Shown here piece by piece: positions 25,026-31,986 of a stretch of DNA of 31,986 nt (position 1 is the stretch's first letter; the number at the start of each line of letters is the position of its first letter). The DNA comes from CAZGLR01 sp964526635 (GTDB lineage: Bacteria; Zixibacteria; MSB-5A5; GN15; JAAZOE01). The stretch spans positions 1 to 31,986 of the forward strand of contig CAZGLR010000026.1 of assembly GCA_964526635.1 (NCBI GenBank), given 5' to 3'. A model generated the notes under the pieces. The model worked only from the letters and a program-made list of their open reading frames with translations, was not told the origin of the DNA and ran no database searches. Made by a program: the position numbers and the translations under genes.

Positions 25026-25466
25026 CTAATCATCGGGTACCAGCACCAGGTACCGTCCCGCGATTGACACTTCAGTCGTCACGCGCGGGCCCTTGGTCGA
25101 AATCGGTTCTTTGATGACCTGTACCAGGACTTCCTGGCCGTCTTTCAGAACTGTTTCGATGCCGGCCCGTCGTTTTTTGCGGACGATTTCTGCCGGTGAT
25201 TCTTCGCTTTCATCAGGTTCGTACCGTTTGTCATTGGAGACCTGACCGATATCCGAAGAATGCAAAAAGGCCGCTTTTTCCATGCCTATATCTACAAATG
25301 CCGCGCCCATGCCGGGCAGGACGGTTTTAATCTGGCCTTTGTATATATTGCCAACAATGCGTCGTTCGTCGATGCCCTGCACCAGCAATTCGACGACGCG
25401 ACCGTCTTCCAGCAACGCGGCCCGAGTTTCATGTTCGGTCGAGTTGATAATAATGTCCTTTCTCAC
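25026..25466 (-). CDS. rng: Ribonuclease G/E, N-terminal S1-domain part, truncated by TAG
   Basis: A 146-residue N-terminal part of RNase G with the family start (DIIINSTEHETRAALLEDGR) and S1 RNA-binding domain (VGNIYKGQIKTVLPGMGAAF, VDIGMEKAAFLHSSDI). It ends at STKGPRVTTEVSIAGRYLVL plus VPDD. The family normally continues without break into H-x-x-V-S-[KR]-R-I, and exactly that sequence (HTRVSKRI) follows the TAG in frame. GTG 25466 is preceded by an excellent AAAGGAGGTGA ribosome-binding site inside the end of fmt, one base from the fmt stop. It is the last gene of the yajC-def-fmt-rng operon. Without the C-terminal part it lacks all catalytic residues. Confidence 0.85.
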   Translation of the reverse strand: MRKDIIINSTEHETRAALLEDGRVVELLVQGIDERRIVGNIYKGQIKTVLPGMGAAFVDIGMEKAAFLHSSDIGQVSNDKRYEPDESEESPAEIVRKKRRAGIETVLKDGQEVLVQVIKEPISTKGPRVTTEVSIAGRYLVLVPDD

Positions 25467-26417
25467 TTATTCACCTCCTTTCGGGACATTGTTTAGGGTG
25501 TGCTCTTTTCCGGTCAGGTAACCGTTTATAAAAGCGTCATCATCCATTGCGGCTTTGCCCTCGGGCTGAAGGCAGGTCAGGCGCAAGGGATCGGTACCTG
25601 TGCCGACAAACAGGCGTTTTTGGGCGACCACCAGCTCGCCGGGAGCTGGTGCAGCGAGAGAGGCCTCGTCATCGACTTTCGACGCGAGGACTTTGATTTT
25701 GGTCGAACCAAGGAAGCCAAACGCGCCGGGTCGCTCGGAGAACGCCCGTATCCGGTTATGCACAGCGCGTTTGGGCTGCCGCCAGTCAATGCGGCCGTCC
25801 TCGGGATAGATCTTCGGCGCCGGAGTCGCCAACGCGTCGTCCTGACGGCTCGGGACAAAATCCGGCTGCTGAATTTTATCAAGTGTTTCCAATAAAAACG
25901 GCCCGGCCATCTCAGACAACCGGGTCGCCAGTGAATAATAGTTTTCGTTTTCATCGATTTCGGTTTTGACCTGATGGATAATATCGCCCTCATCGACTTT
26001 GCGGGCAAGGAAAAAGGAGGTCAGACCGGTTTCGGTTTCACCATTGAGCAGCGCGTGCTGAATCGGCGCCGCTCCCCGGTATTCGGGCAGCAGTGACGCG
26101 TGAATATTAATAGCGCCGTAGCGCGGGATTTTAAACAGCTTTTGGGGAAGGATGCGAAACGCGATTACCACGAACACATCGGGATGCAGTTCCCGCATGT
26201 TTTCGAGAAATTCCGGATTATTCAACTTGGCCGGCTGAAAGACCGGGACTTTGAGATCCGAGGCTTTCAGCTTGGCCCGGCAGGCAGTCAGTTTATGGCC
26301 GCGACCGGCGGGCTTATCGGGTGCTGTCACGACCGCTGTCAGGCGATGCGGGGAGGCCACCAGAGCCTCCATCGGCGGACAGGCAAACTCCGGCGTGCCC
26401 ATAAATACCACGTTCAT
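25467..26417 (-). CDS. fmt: Methionyl-tRNA formyltransferase
   Basis: A 316-residue enzyme that formylates initiator Met-tRNA using 10-formyltetrahydrofolate. Visible signatures are the N-terminal MNVVFMGTPEFACPPMEAL, PDKPAGRGHKL, the catalytic Asn/His segment AINIHASLLPEYRGAAPIQ, and the LARKVDEGDII region bearing the catalytic Asp. The C-terminal OB-like domain (PKIYPEDGRIDWRQPKRAVH onward) is complete. Length is normal. The gene lies directly downstream of def (peptide deformylase), whose product later removes the formyl group, a common pairing. Its stop is adjacent to the GTG start of rng. Confidence 0.95.
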   Translation of the reverse strand: MNVVFMGTPEFACPPMEALVASPHRLTAVVTAPDKPAGRGHKLTACRAKLKASDLKVPVFQPAKLNNPEFLENMRELHPDVFVVIAFRILPQKLFKIPRYGAINIHASLLPEYRGAAPIQHALLNGETETGLTSFFLARKVDEGDIIHQVKTEIDENENYYSLATRLSEMAGPFLLETLDKIQQPDFVPSRQDDALATPAPKIYPEDGRIDWRQPKRAVHNRIRAFSERPGAFGFLGSTKIKVLASKVDDEASLAAPAPGELVVAQKRLFVGTGTDPLRLTCLQPEGKAAMDDDAFINGYLTGKEHTLNNVPKGGE

Positions 26418-26450
26418 TCAGTTGTGTCAGCGGGCGACGCGATGCGTGAT

Positions 26451-26957
26451 TCAGGCTGATTTGGCCAGGCGCTTCAGTTTGCGTTCGACTATGGCACGGC
26501 TCAAAGCCGAGAAATGATCGATAAATAAGACACCGTCGAGATGGTCATATTCATGCAAAATAGCGCGCGCGGCCAAACCCTCGAAGACCCGGGTAAACTC
26601 GTTACCGTTTTCATCAAGCGCCCGGATTTTCACCCGATGCGGTCGCGAGAGGGTCTGGTAAATGCCGGGAAATGACAGGCATCCCTCTTCATAGTCCATG
26701 CTTCCGGAGATCTCGAGAATTTCCGGATTAATGAATACGGTCGTACTGGCCGTGATATCCACGGCTGACAGGTCTACGATAAAAATGCGAACCGGGACGC
26801 CGACTTGTACGGCGGCCAGACCAAGACCATTGTATTCGGTCAAAGTGGTCTTCATATCGGCCAGCAAGTTTTTGATCTCGGTGGTTACTTCATCCACCGG
26901 TTTTGAAACTTCTCGCAAGACCGGATTGCCATATTTCACGATCGGTCTTATCGCCAT
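26451..26957 (-). CDS. def: Peptide deformylase
   Basis: A 168-residue Fe/Zn hydrolase that removes the N-formyl group from nascent proteins. All three family motifs are present: motif 1 GLGLAAVQVG, motif 2 EGCLSFPG with the metal Cys, and motif 3 HEYDHLDG with two metal His and the catalytic Glu. ATG 26957 has GGAGCAGCG just upstream. It is placed between yajC and fmt on the same strand with small gaps, consistent with one operon. Normal length, no anomalies. Confidence 0.96.
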   Translation of the reverse strand: MAIRPIVKYGNPVLREVSKPVDEVTTEIKNLLADMKTTLTEYNGLGLAAVQVGVPVRIFIVDLSAVDITASTTVFINPEILEISGSMDYEEGCLSFPGIYQTLSRPHRVKIRALDENGNEFTRVFEGLAARAILHEYDHLDGVLFIDHFSALSRAIVERKLKRLAKSA

Positions 26958-26978
26958 CGCTGCTCCAAAAAATCTTTA

Positions 26979-27299
26979 TCAGTCAACTCTTCCGGCAACG
27001 GAAGATTTCAGCATTTCGATTTTTACGTCGTCCGAAATGCGCAACACGACTATGTTTTTTTCTTCGTTTATGGTCGCAATCGTACCAAACATGCCGCTGT
27101 TGGTGACCACCCTGTCACCTTTTTTCAACTCGGACAACAGCTTTTGATGCTCCTTCTGCTTTTTCTGCTGAGGTCTGATCAGCAGAAAATAGAAAATGAC
27201 AAAAATCAGCAGCAGCGGCACCATATTGACAAACAGGGCCGCCCCCCCTTCGGGCGATCCGCCCTGGGGTGACATCAAAAGGCCTAAAACAAAGTCCAA
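26979..27299 (-). CDS. yajC: Preprotein translocase subunit YajC
   Basis: A 106-residue membrane accessory of the SecDF-YajC complex. It has a single TM helix (MVPLLLIFVIFYFLLI), then the signature IRPQQKKQKEHQKLLSELKK and the cytoplasmic domain GDRVVTNSGMFGTIATIN. A Gly/Pro-rich stretch before the helix (SPQGGSPEGGAA) is common in FCB-type YajC. TTG 27299 was chosen because AAGGAGAGAG lies immediately upstream; a GTG at 27323 would place the ribosome-binding site inside the gene. First gene of the operon leading to def, fmt and rng. Confidence 0.9.
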   Translation of the reverse strand: MDFVLGLLMSPQGGSPEGGAALFVNMVPLLLIFVIFYFLLIRPQQKKQKEHQKLLSELKKGDRVVTNSGMFGTIATINEEKNIVVLRISDDVKIEMLKSSVAGRVD

Positions 27300-27362
27300 T
27301 CCTCTCTCCTTGTCTATCGGCACGGAAATTAAAAATTTCTTACCGTTTCTAATATAAACACA

Positions 27363-27391
27363 AAAATAGGGCGTAAGTTTGCGTTTGGCAA
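27363..27391 (-). promoter_or_regulatory. Sigma-70-like promoter for the yajC operon
   Basis: On the minus strand, TTGCCA (complement of 27386-27391), a 17-bp spacer and TATTTT (complement of 27363-27368) match the consensus with ideal spacing. It lies about 65 bp upstream of the yajC start. Confidence 0.5.
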
Positions 27392-27458
27392 TGAAAAATC
27401 GACTAAATTAGTTTCGCGGACTTTCTCTCTCTCCGGCCTGCGCTGGTTCAAGAAATTT

Positions 27459-27464
27459 TATAAT
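27459..27464 (+). promoter_or_regulatory. Perfect -10 box (TATAAT), possible porin promoter
   Basis: TATAAT at 27459-27464 lacks a recognisable -35 element. If used, it would give the porin gene a leader of about 280 nt that contains the hairpins at 27499-27514 and 27593-27682. Confidence 0.25.
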
Positions 27465-27498
27465 CACAATACTTACTATTATTCGTATCCCCTCAGGG

Positions 27499-27682
27499 GC
27501 GGCTTTTCAGCCGCTTGTCCACTTGTTCAAAAACTGCACATTGGCGCTTAAGGTCGCCGCTCATTTTCCGATAAGAGAGACAAAGATTAAACCTGTGATA
27601 ACACAGACTCAGGGGGTGCCGATCATCTTGCATGGGCAATGCAAGGCTCCGGCATGCGACAACAGGCTGCAGCGCACCCTGA
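27499..27682 (+). ncRNA. Possible structured leader RNA upstream of the porin gene
   Basis: The 427-bp gene-free interval 27324-27750 holds several clear helices. These are GCGGC/GCCGC at 27499-27514, CTGTG/CACAG with an ATAA loop at 27593-27606, a perfect CTTGCAT/ATGCAAG hairpin at 27627-27645, and a long-range pairing TCAGGG..TGC (27609-27619, two bulged G) with GCACCCTGA (27674-27682) that encloses the hairpin. TGCCG at 27617-27621 can instead pair with CGGCA at 27650-27654, giving two mutually exclusive folds. No known riboswitch core (SAM, cobalamin, c-di-GMP) was matched by eye. It could be a leader, an independent small RNA or chance. Confidence 0.3.
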
Positions 27683-27750
27683 TACACGCAGCTTAAGACA
27701 CCAAAGGCAACGGTATATACGGTGTTAAACCGAAAAAAGGAGAGTCAGGT

Positions 27751-29098
27751 ATGAAACGCAACTCCACGATGATACTGGCTTCGCTGGTTCTGGTTTGTCT
27801 GATGACCGGTCTCAGCACCGCCGGTGACAAACCGTCGTTCGATATCAACTGGTATGGCTACTTCAAGCTCGACGGCGCCTATGATCAGAATCCAACCAAT
27901 GGCAACTACGCCCTGTACGTGCAGCGGCACACCAACACCAAGGATGACGAGAATGAAGGAGGAGCAAACGAACCTNNNNNNNNNNGGATGACGATCAGTT
28001 CAACATGACCGCCAATGCCTCGCGCTTTGGCATGAAACTGGACGGCCAAAACTACGGCAACGCAACCGTGAAAGCCAACATCGAATTCGATTTGTTCGGT
28101 GGTGGTGCGACGGCTGAAAACAAATCCACCCTGTTGCTGCGTCATGCCTATTTCAGTGTCACGACCAGCGGCTTCACCCTGCTGGCTGGTCAGACCTGGG
28201 ATCTTATTTCCCCGCTCAATGCCCCGACTTTGAATTATCCGGTGCTCTGGGGTGCCGGAAACACCGGGTACCGTCGTCCGCAGGTTCGCCTGAGCTACAC
28301 CGGTCAGGCCGGCGAAAACACCAATATCACCGTGGCCACCGGTTTCTTCCGGACCATCGGCGATGATGCCGCTATCACCTTCTCGCTGGCTGCCGATGAC
28401 AGCCCGGAAGTCGGTTCCGACGACGGTACCGATGCCGGTATTCCCTCGGTGCAGGGTCTCTTCGATGTCCAGCATGATTTCGGCGGCGGTACCAACCTGC
28501 GCGTTGGCGCTTCCGGTCTCTGGGGTCAGCTCAAGGCTGAATCGCAGAACGGCGTGTCGGAAACCTACACCAGCACCATGGTCGNNNNNNNNNNGACGAG
28601 CCACTTGGACATCTCGGCGAAGTCGGCCTTGCCCTCGTCCTTGAGGTACATCCAGAGGCCGTGGCGCAGGCAGCGCTCGATGAGCGTCAGCTTGTCCATG
28701 GGCTGGTCGTCGGTCACCTTGCGGTGACGTTCAACAACCAGTTCGGTGTCATTGGTGAAGGCTTTACCGGTCAGAACACCGGTACCTATTTCGGCGGTGT
28801 TCTCAATAATAACACGATCGATGGTGTCAACACCAAGGGCGGCTTCGCCGCGCTGTGGATCAAGCCGGCCAACGGCGTCAAGCTTGCTTTCGGCGGTGGT
28901 ATGGATGATCCCAAAGACGAAGATCTGGTCAACGGTAATCGCGCCAAGAACCAGACCATCTTCGGCAATATCAGCCTTGACATTGTCCCGCAGGTCACGG
29001 TCGGCCTCGAAGTTTCCCAGTGGGAAACCCAGTACATTGGTGATGAGGATCCCTCCCAGAGTCTGCGCGCCCAGACTTCATTCAAGCTGAATTTCTAA
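27751..29098 (+). CDS. DcaP-like outer-membrane porin, broken by two gaps and a foreign insert
   Basis: An exported beta-barrel protein: signal peptide (MILASLVLVCLMTGLSTA), then FDINWYGYFKLDGAYDQNP, NASRFGMKLDGQ, RHAYFSVTTSGFTLLAGQTW, GYRRPQVRLSYTG and the barrel-like ending SQSLRAQTSFKLNF with terminal Phe. The layout suits DcaP-like trimeric porins. Gaps of 10 N at 27976-27985 and 28585-28594 put the three pieces in different frames. Sequence after the second gap, about 28595-28720, does not resemble a porin; porin sequence resumes near VTFNNQFGVIGEG. A GGAGAG ribosome-binding site precedes ATG 27751, and a terminator follows the gene. The reading should be treated as one damaged gene, not three. 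Confidence 0.8.
28595..28720 (-). other. Probable foreign/chimeric fragment, antisense coding, GC-rich
   Basis: Starting directly after the second N gap, 126 bp are clearly richer in G+C than the surrounding porin. On the minus strand they give 42 stop-free codons, and every one ends in G or C (42 of 42). The translation (for example LTLIERCLRHGLWMYLKDEG and KADFAEMSKWLV) looks like a natural helical protein. The surrounding genes freely use A- and T-ending codons. The right border coincides with a short inverted repeat (GTCACC 28713-28718, GGTGAC 28723-28728). Best explained as an assembly or amplification chimera from a high-GC organism; source protein not recognised. Confidence 0.65.
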
Positions 29099-29130
29099 AG
29101 CATTCTTTTCAGATGCGTACTCATCTGGAG

Positions 29131-29164
29131 AAAAGCCCCGCCGTCTGCCGGCGGGGCTTTTTTT
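29131..29164 (+). terminator. Strong Rho-independent terminator after the porin
   Basis: An 8-bp GC stem GCCCCGCC (29135-29142) with GGCGGGGC (29150-29157), extended by AAAA/TTTT pairing, is followed by seven T. A second small hairpin, CAGATG/CATCTG at 29110-29127, precedes it. Confidence 0.9.
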
Positions 29165-29180
29165 GCGCCGGGGATTTTAC

Positions 29181-29209
29181 TTGCGTAATTATAATTGGAA
29201 TTGTATATC
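29181..29209 (+). promoter_or_regulatory. Sigma-70-like promoter for the 77-aa ORF
   Basis: TTGCGT at 29181-29186, a 17-bp A/T-rich spacer and TATATC at 29204-29209 lie 43 bp before ATG 29252. Confidence 0.45.
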
Positions 29210-29251
29210 TACTGCCAATTGGGATAAAAGAAACATTGAAAGGGATTTCTC

Positions 29252-29485
29252 ATGCGGCGTCTGATCGAGCCGGCCTTACTATTTATCGCGTTTCTCGCTG
29301 TTCTCACCGGCAGTTTTGCCTATAAATCCCAGATGGAATCGGTCACAGATTTTGGCCATTTCCGGTGGGTGTACGACGGCGAATTGACCGGCAAATGGAA
29401 AGCCCTGCAGACGGTCGAGGCGGTTGCGGAACATATGCCCTTTGCCCTGGAGTCATCGCCGAACCTGTCTCATCCCGAATTATAA
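29252..29485 (+). CDS. Small exported or membrane-anchored hypothetical protein
   Basis: A 77-residue ORF with an N-terminal hydrophobic helix (IEPALLFIAFLAVLTGSFAY) that could be a signal peptide or anchor. A polar tail (SVTDFGHFRWVYDGELTGKW) follows. AAAGGGA upstream is a moderate ribosome-binding site, and a promoter-like sequence with ideal spacing precedes it. It sits between the porin terminator and the prepilin pair. No family recognised. The 230 bp after it hold only short inverted repeats (for example GGGGATCCCC at 29622-29631 and CGCC/GGCG near 29661-29682) and no gene was seen there. Confidence 0.5.
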   Translation: MRRLIEPALLFIAFLAVLTGSFAYKSQMESVTDFGHFRWVYDGELTGKWKALQTVEAVAEHMPFALESSPNLSHPEL

Positions 29486-29717
29486 TTATCCCGCTGTCTC
29501 AATTTCGTCAACAAATCATCAGAAAAAATTATTATCGATGGCAGATTTCCGGCCTTGCCAATCTCGATCGTGGCGATCAATCGATATCTAATCGCGTTCA
29601 CAGCAAGCCTCACGCGGTTATGGGGATCCCCCCCTCCCCCCGTAAATCATTGCCGTAAAACGCCGATAAACCAATAAGGCGGAGTACCATTACGCCCTCT
29701 GCCCGAATGGCTGAACT

Positions 29718-30875
29718 ATGCGCAAAATACGGCATCTAACAACAATATCCGGCTACACCCTGATCGAGGTGATCATCGTGGTCGTTATTCTCGGGATCAT
29801 TGCCTCGATTGCTGTCGAGAATCTTTCCACGACCTCGGATACCGTCCGTACCCGTGAAACTCTGATCGAAATGGATCATCTGGCACATGCTATCGCCGGC
29901 AATCCGGAGCATGTCTCCGGCGGCCGGCGTACCGACTTCGGATATGTCGGCGATGTCGGCGCGCTGCCGTCGAGCTGGAATGATTTGATTGTCAATCCCG
30001 GTGGATATTCCACCTGGGAGGGCCCATATCTCCATAGCGATTTCTCCGGGGCGACAACAGATACGCTTTTCAAATACGATGCCTGGGGCATGCAGTATTC
30101 CGGGCCGGGGTCTCAGTTTTCATCCAATGGCAGCGGTCAGGTGATTACTTGGCAGGTAGCGTCGTCACCGGCTGAATTACTTTACAACAGGATCACGGTC
30201 GCCCTGACCGACCTGGACCATACGCCACCGGGAGCGCACAATATCGATTCGGTGCGGTGTTTTCTGACTGTGCCCGACGGCGCCGGCGGTACGGTCGTGC
30301 TGGACAGATATCCCCCCGCCAACGGTCTGATCGAGTTCGATTCAATTCCGATAGGAGTACACTCGCTGCGGGCGGTCTATTATCCTGATTTTGATACGAT
30401 CACGCGCAAGGTGACAGTTCATCCGGGGCAGGACAGCCATCTCGGCATTCAGCATTTTGCCAATATCTGGATGCCGGATACGACCGAGGAAGTGACCGGT
30501 AATATTATCCTGACCGGCAATATCACGATGCGCAACAGCAACAGATCGGTGCAGTTTTACATCTACAACAACGGCACCATCCCGATTGTGGTCACGTCGA
30601 TTAAAGTGACCTTTACCAGTGATCCCACGGCGTATTTCCAGCGCATTCGCTGGCAGAATACCAATTTCTGGGATTATGGCGGTGGGGTTCGGGCCGCTAC
30701 CGGTGAAACCAAATTCAATACCCAGACAATTAATCCCGGGCAGCAACGTCGCCTGCGACTGGTTAATTTTAAGGAAGTACAAATTGGCAACGGGCCCAAT
30801 GCCGATATGCGCGGGCAGGATATTATGATCGAATTCTCCGATGGCTCGGTGATAACATTTACAACTCCGTCATGA
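29718..30875 (+). CDS. Prepilin-like protein (GspG-type N terminus) with large C-terminal domains
   Basis: A 385-residue protein with a type IV prepilin/pseudopilin leader. The basic segment MRKIRHLTTISG is cut before Y, with Glu at mature position 5 (YTLIEVIIVVVILGIIASIA). Residues 40-130 keep GspG-like features (RTDFGYVGDVGALPSSWNDL, then STWEGPYL and KYDAWG). From about residue 155 come a beta-rich segment (RCFLTVPDGAGGTVVLDRYP, then IPIGVHSLRAVYYPDFDTIT) like PEGA/carboxypeptidase-regulatory folds, and a C-terminal domain with TGNITMRNSNRSVQFYIYNN. Ordinary GspG is about 140 residues, so this is a strongly extended form. The stop overlaps the start of the next prepilin in an ATGA. Likely assembled by a type II secretion or type IV pilus machine encoded elsewhere. 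Confidence 0.82.
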   Translation: MRKIRHLTTISGYTLIEVIIVVVILGIIASIAVENLSTTSDTVRTRETLIEMDHLAHAIAGNPEHVSGGRRTDFGYVGDVGALPSSWNDLIVNPGGYSTWEGPYLHSDFSGATTDTLFKYDAWGMQYSGPGSQFSSNGSGQVITWQVASSPAELLYNRITVALTDLDHTPPGAHNIDSVRCFLTVPDGAGGTVVLDRYPPANGLIEFDSIPIGVHSLRAVYYPDFDTITRKVTVHPGQDSHLGIQHFANIWMPDTTEEVTGNIILTGNITMRNSNRSVQFYIYNNGTIPIVVTSIKVTFTSDPTAYFQRIRWQNTNFWDYGGGVRAATGETKFNTQTINPGQQRRLRLVNFKEVQIGNGPNADMRGQDIMIEFSDGSVITFTTPS

Positions 30876-31986
30876 TGATGAAACTGCGATATTTAGACAA
30901 ATCAGGTTTTACGCTGGTCGAAGTTATTGTCGCTATCGTCGTTCTCGGCATTCTGGCGGCGATCGCGGCCCGGACGATGGTTGGCACACTTGAAGATACG
31001 CGCAGTGTCGAGACCGAGCAGGAGATGGATGCGATTATTAGAGGTATCGCCGGAGATCCTGAACTGGCTCCTAATGGTATTCGCAGCGATTTCGGGTATA
31101 TTGGAGATGTCGGCGCCTTTCCTCCCAATATTGCGGCATTACTATCCAATACCCTGGGCCACAGTACCTGGGATGGTCCCTATCTCAAAACTGCAATTGT
31201 CGGCGATACGCTGGGATATGCTTATGATGGCTGGATGGCTCCCTATCAGTATGCCGGCGGAATGACGATAACATCGACCGGCAGCGGTTCGTCGATGACA
31301 GCATCAATTCCGGGATCATCGGCCGATTATCTGCAGAACAGTTACAGCGGCATTATCAGGGACATGGCCGACAATCCGCCCGATTCAACCGTGAATGATT
31401 CTATCAGCGTGATTATGACAGTTCCGGATGGTGCCGGTGGGACGTCGGATATTACGGTGATCCCGAATACCACTGGCGCCTTTACGCTCGATTCGCTGCC
31501 GGTGGGAACGCATCGTCTGCAGGTTATTTATGAGCCGGCTTTTGATACATTGATACGATATGTTACTATCATGCCGAGGCATCGCACGCCCGGTGTCTTC
31601 AAGTTTGCGTCGGATTATTTTGACGACGATCCCGATACTGTCGGCACCAAACTAATCGGCGAAGTCGGGCAGGTTTCGCGGGAGCAGTTCGAGGGCGAAT
31701 GGTATCCCCTGACGTTCGCCCATACCTATGTCAACCCGATCGTAATTATGCAGGGACTATCATACGAGGGCACCGATCCGGTGCATCCTCGCTTGCGGGG
31801 TATTACGCCAACCGGCTGTGAGTATCAATGGGAAGAATGGGATTATCTCGACCAGTATCATACTGCCGAATCGACCGCCTATATGGTCATCGAGGCGGGG
31901 GTGTATACGTTCGAGGATGATACCCGTCTTATGGCGGGGATGATTTCGGCTACCAACAATGAGGCAACGGTTACGTTCCCGCTACC
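30872..31986 (+). CDS. Second prepilin-like protein, paralogous, truncated by the window end
   Basis: At least 371 codons, open to the last base. Three in-frame ATGs (30872, 30875, 30878) precede KLRYLDKSG, with the cleavage site before FTLVEVIVAIVVLGILAAIA and Glu at mature position 5. The following blocks repeat those of the previous gene: RSDFGYIGDVGAFPPN, STWDGPYL, YAYDGW, then IMTVPDGAGGT, LDSLPVGTHRLQVIYEPAFD and a matching R-x-V-T. The C-terminal part differs: VSREQFEGEWYPLTFAHTYV, then NPIVIMQGLSYEGTDP, WEEWDYLDQYHTAESTAYMV and IEAG resemble H-type-lectin-like repeat domains of secreted bacterial proteins. It is translationally coupled to the previous gene by ATGA. The shared blocks show an ancient tandem duplication with a swapped C-terminal domain. 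Confidence 0.82.
   Translation, partial: MMMKLRYLDKSGFTLVEVIVAIVVLGILAAIAARTMVGTLEDTRSVETEQEMDAIIRGIAGDPELAPNGIRSDFGYIGDVGAFPPNIAALLSNTLGHSTWDGPYLKTAIVGDTLGYAYDGWMAPYQYAGGMTITSTGSGSSMTASIPGSSADYLQNSYSGIIRDMADNPPDSTVNDSISVIMTVPDGAGGTSDITVIPNTTGAFTLDSLPVGTHRLQVIYEPAFDTLIRYVTIMPRHRTPGVFKFASDYFDDDPDTVGTKLIGEVGQVSREQFEGEWYPLTFAHTYVNPIVIMQGLSYEGTDPVHPRLRGITPTGCEYQWEEWDYLDQYHTAESTAYMVIEAGVYTFEDDTRLMAGMISATNNEATVTFPL

Noticed and set aside
25026..25028. Genome-wide recoding of TAG (for example pyrrolysine or amber suppression)
   Set aside because: At least four other genes in the window end at TAG in positions that fit normal protein ends.
28595..28720. A real minus-strand gene at this place
   Set aside because: It has no start, no stop and no flanking support; it is cut by the gap on one side and by porin sequence on the other, so contamination or chimerism is more likely.
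29500..29717. c-di-GMP riboswitch before the prepilin genes
   Set aside because: The position is attractive and small stems exist, but the conserved GEMM-I core and tetraloop-receptor motifs were not found.

Overview
The window looks like part of a metagenome-assembled scaffold from an uncultured Gram-negative bacterium. Evidence for an outer membrane is a porin, an EnvC-like LytM factor, many exported proteins and GspG-type prepilins. The gene mix (DUF4159, a very long DUF4175 protein, DUF2723 glycosyltransferase with TPRs, Ycf48-like propeller, prepilin with a large C-terminal domain) suggests the FCB side of the tree, possibly candidate division Zixibacteria; this is an inference from content, not a phylogeny. 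GC content is moderate. Three 10-N scaffold gaps (6270-6279, 27976-27985, 28585-28594) interrupt two genes.

Region 1 (240-5738) is a signalling cluster. An orphan ABC-type periplasmic binding protein is coupled by an ATGA overlap to a membrane histidine kinase, followed by two single-domain receiver proteins, a soluble receiver-GAF-kinase protein and, convergently, another single receiver. No DNA-binding output domain is present. Region 2 (5903-8292) has a CDF metal transporter with three tandem C-terminal dimerisation domains, convergent with class II fructose-bisphosphate aldolase. Region 3 (8504-14512) has three exported or membrane proteins: DUF4159, DUF4175 and a TPR protein. Region 4 (14539-17774) has a small membrane protein and a DUF2723 multipass enzyme.

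Region 5 (17842-21602, minus strand) is a tightly overlapping ftsE-ftsX-envC-like-holB operon. The FtsE has lost most residues needed for ATP hydrolysis and the LytM domain has lost its zinc ligands. Region 6 (21803-23814) has a secreted Ycf48-like propeller, then an intergenic stretch full of palindromes arranged as inverted REP-like pairs, one of them inside a small secreted-protein ORF, and then an excisionase-type HTH protein fused to DUF2087. Region 7 (23916-27299, minus strand) is yajC-def-fmt-rng, in which rng is split by one in-frame TAG codon.

Region 8 (27324-29098) has a long, possibly structured leader and a DcaP-like porin. The porin is broken by two gaps and carries about 126 bp of unrelated DNA that reads, on the opposite strand, as coding sequence with G or C at every third position. 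Region 9 (29252-31986) has a small exported ORF and two translationally coupled paralogous prepilin-like proteins with long C-terminal domains, the second running off the end. No rRNA, tRNA, CRISPR array, insertion sequence or phage gene was seen. Positions 1-239 show no convincing gene.
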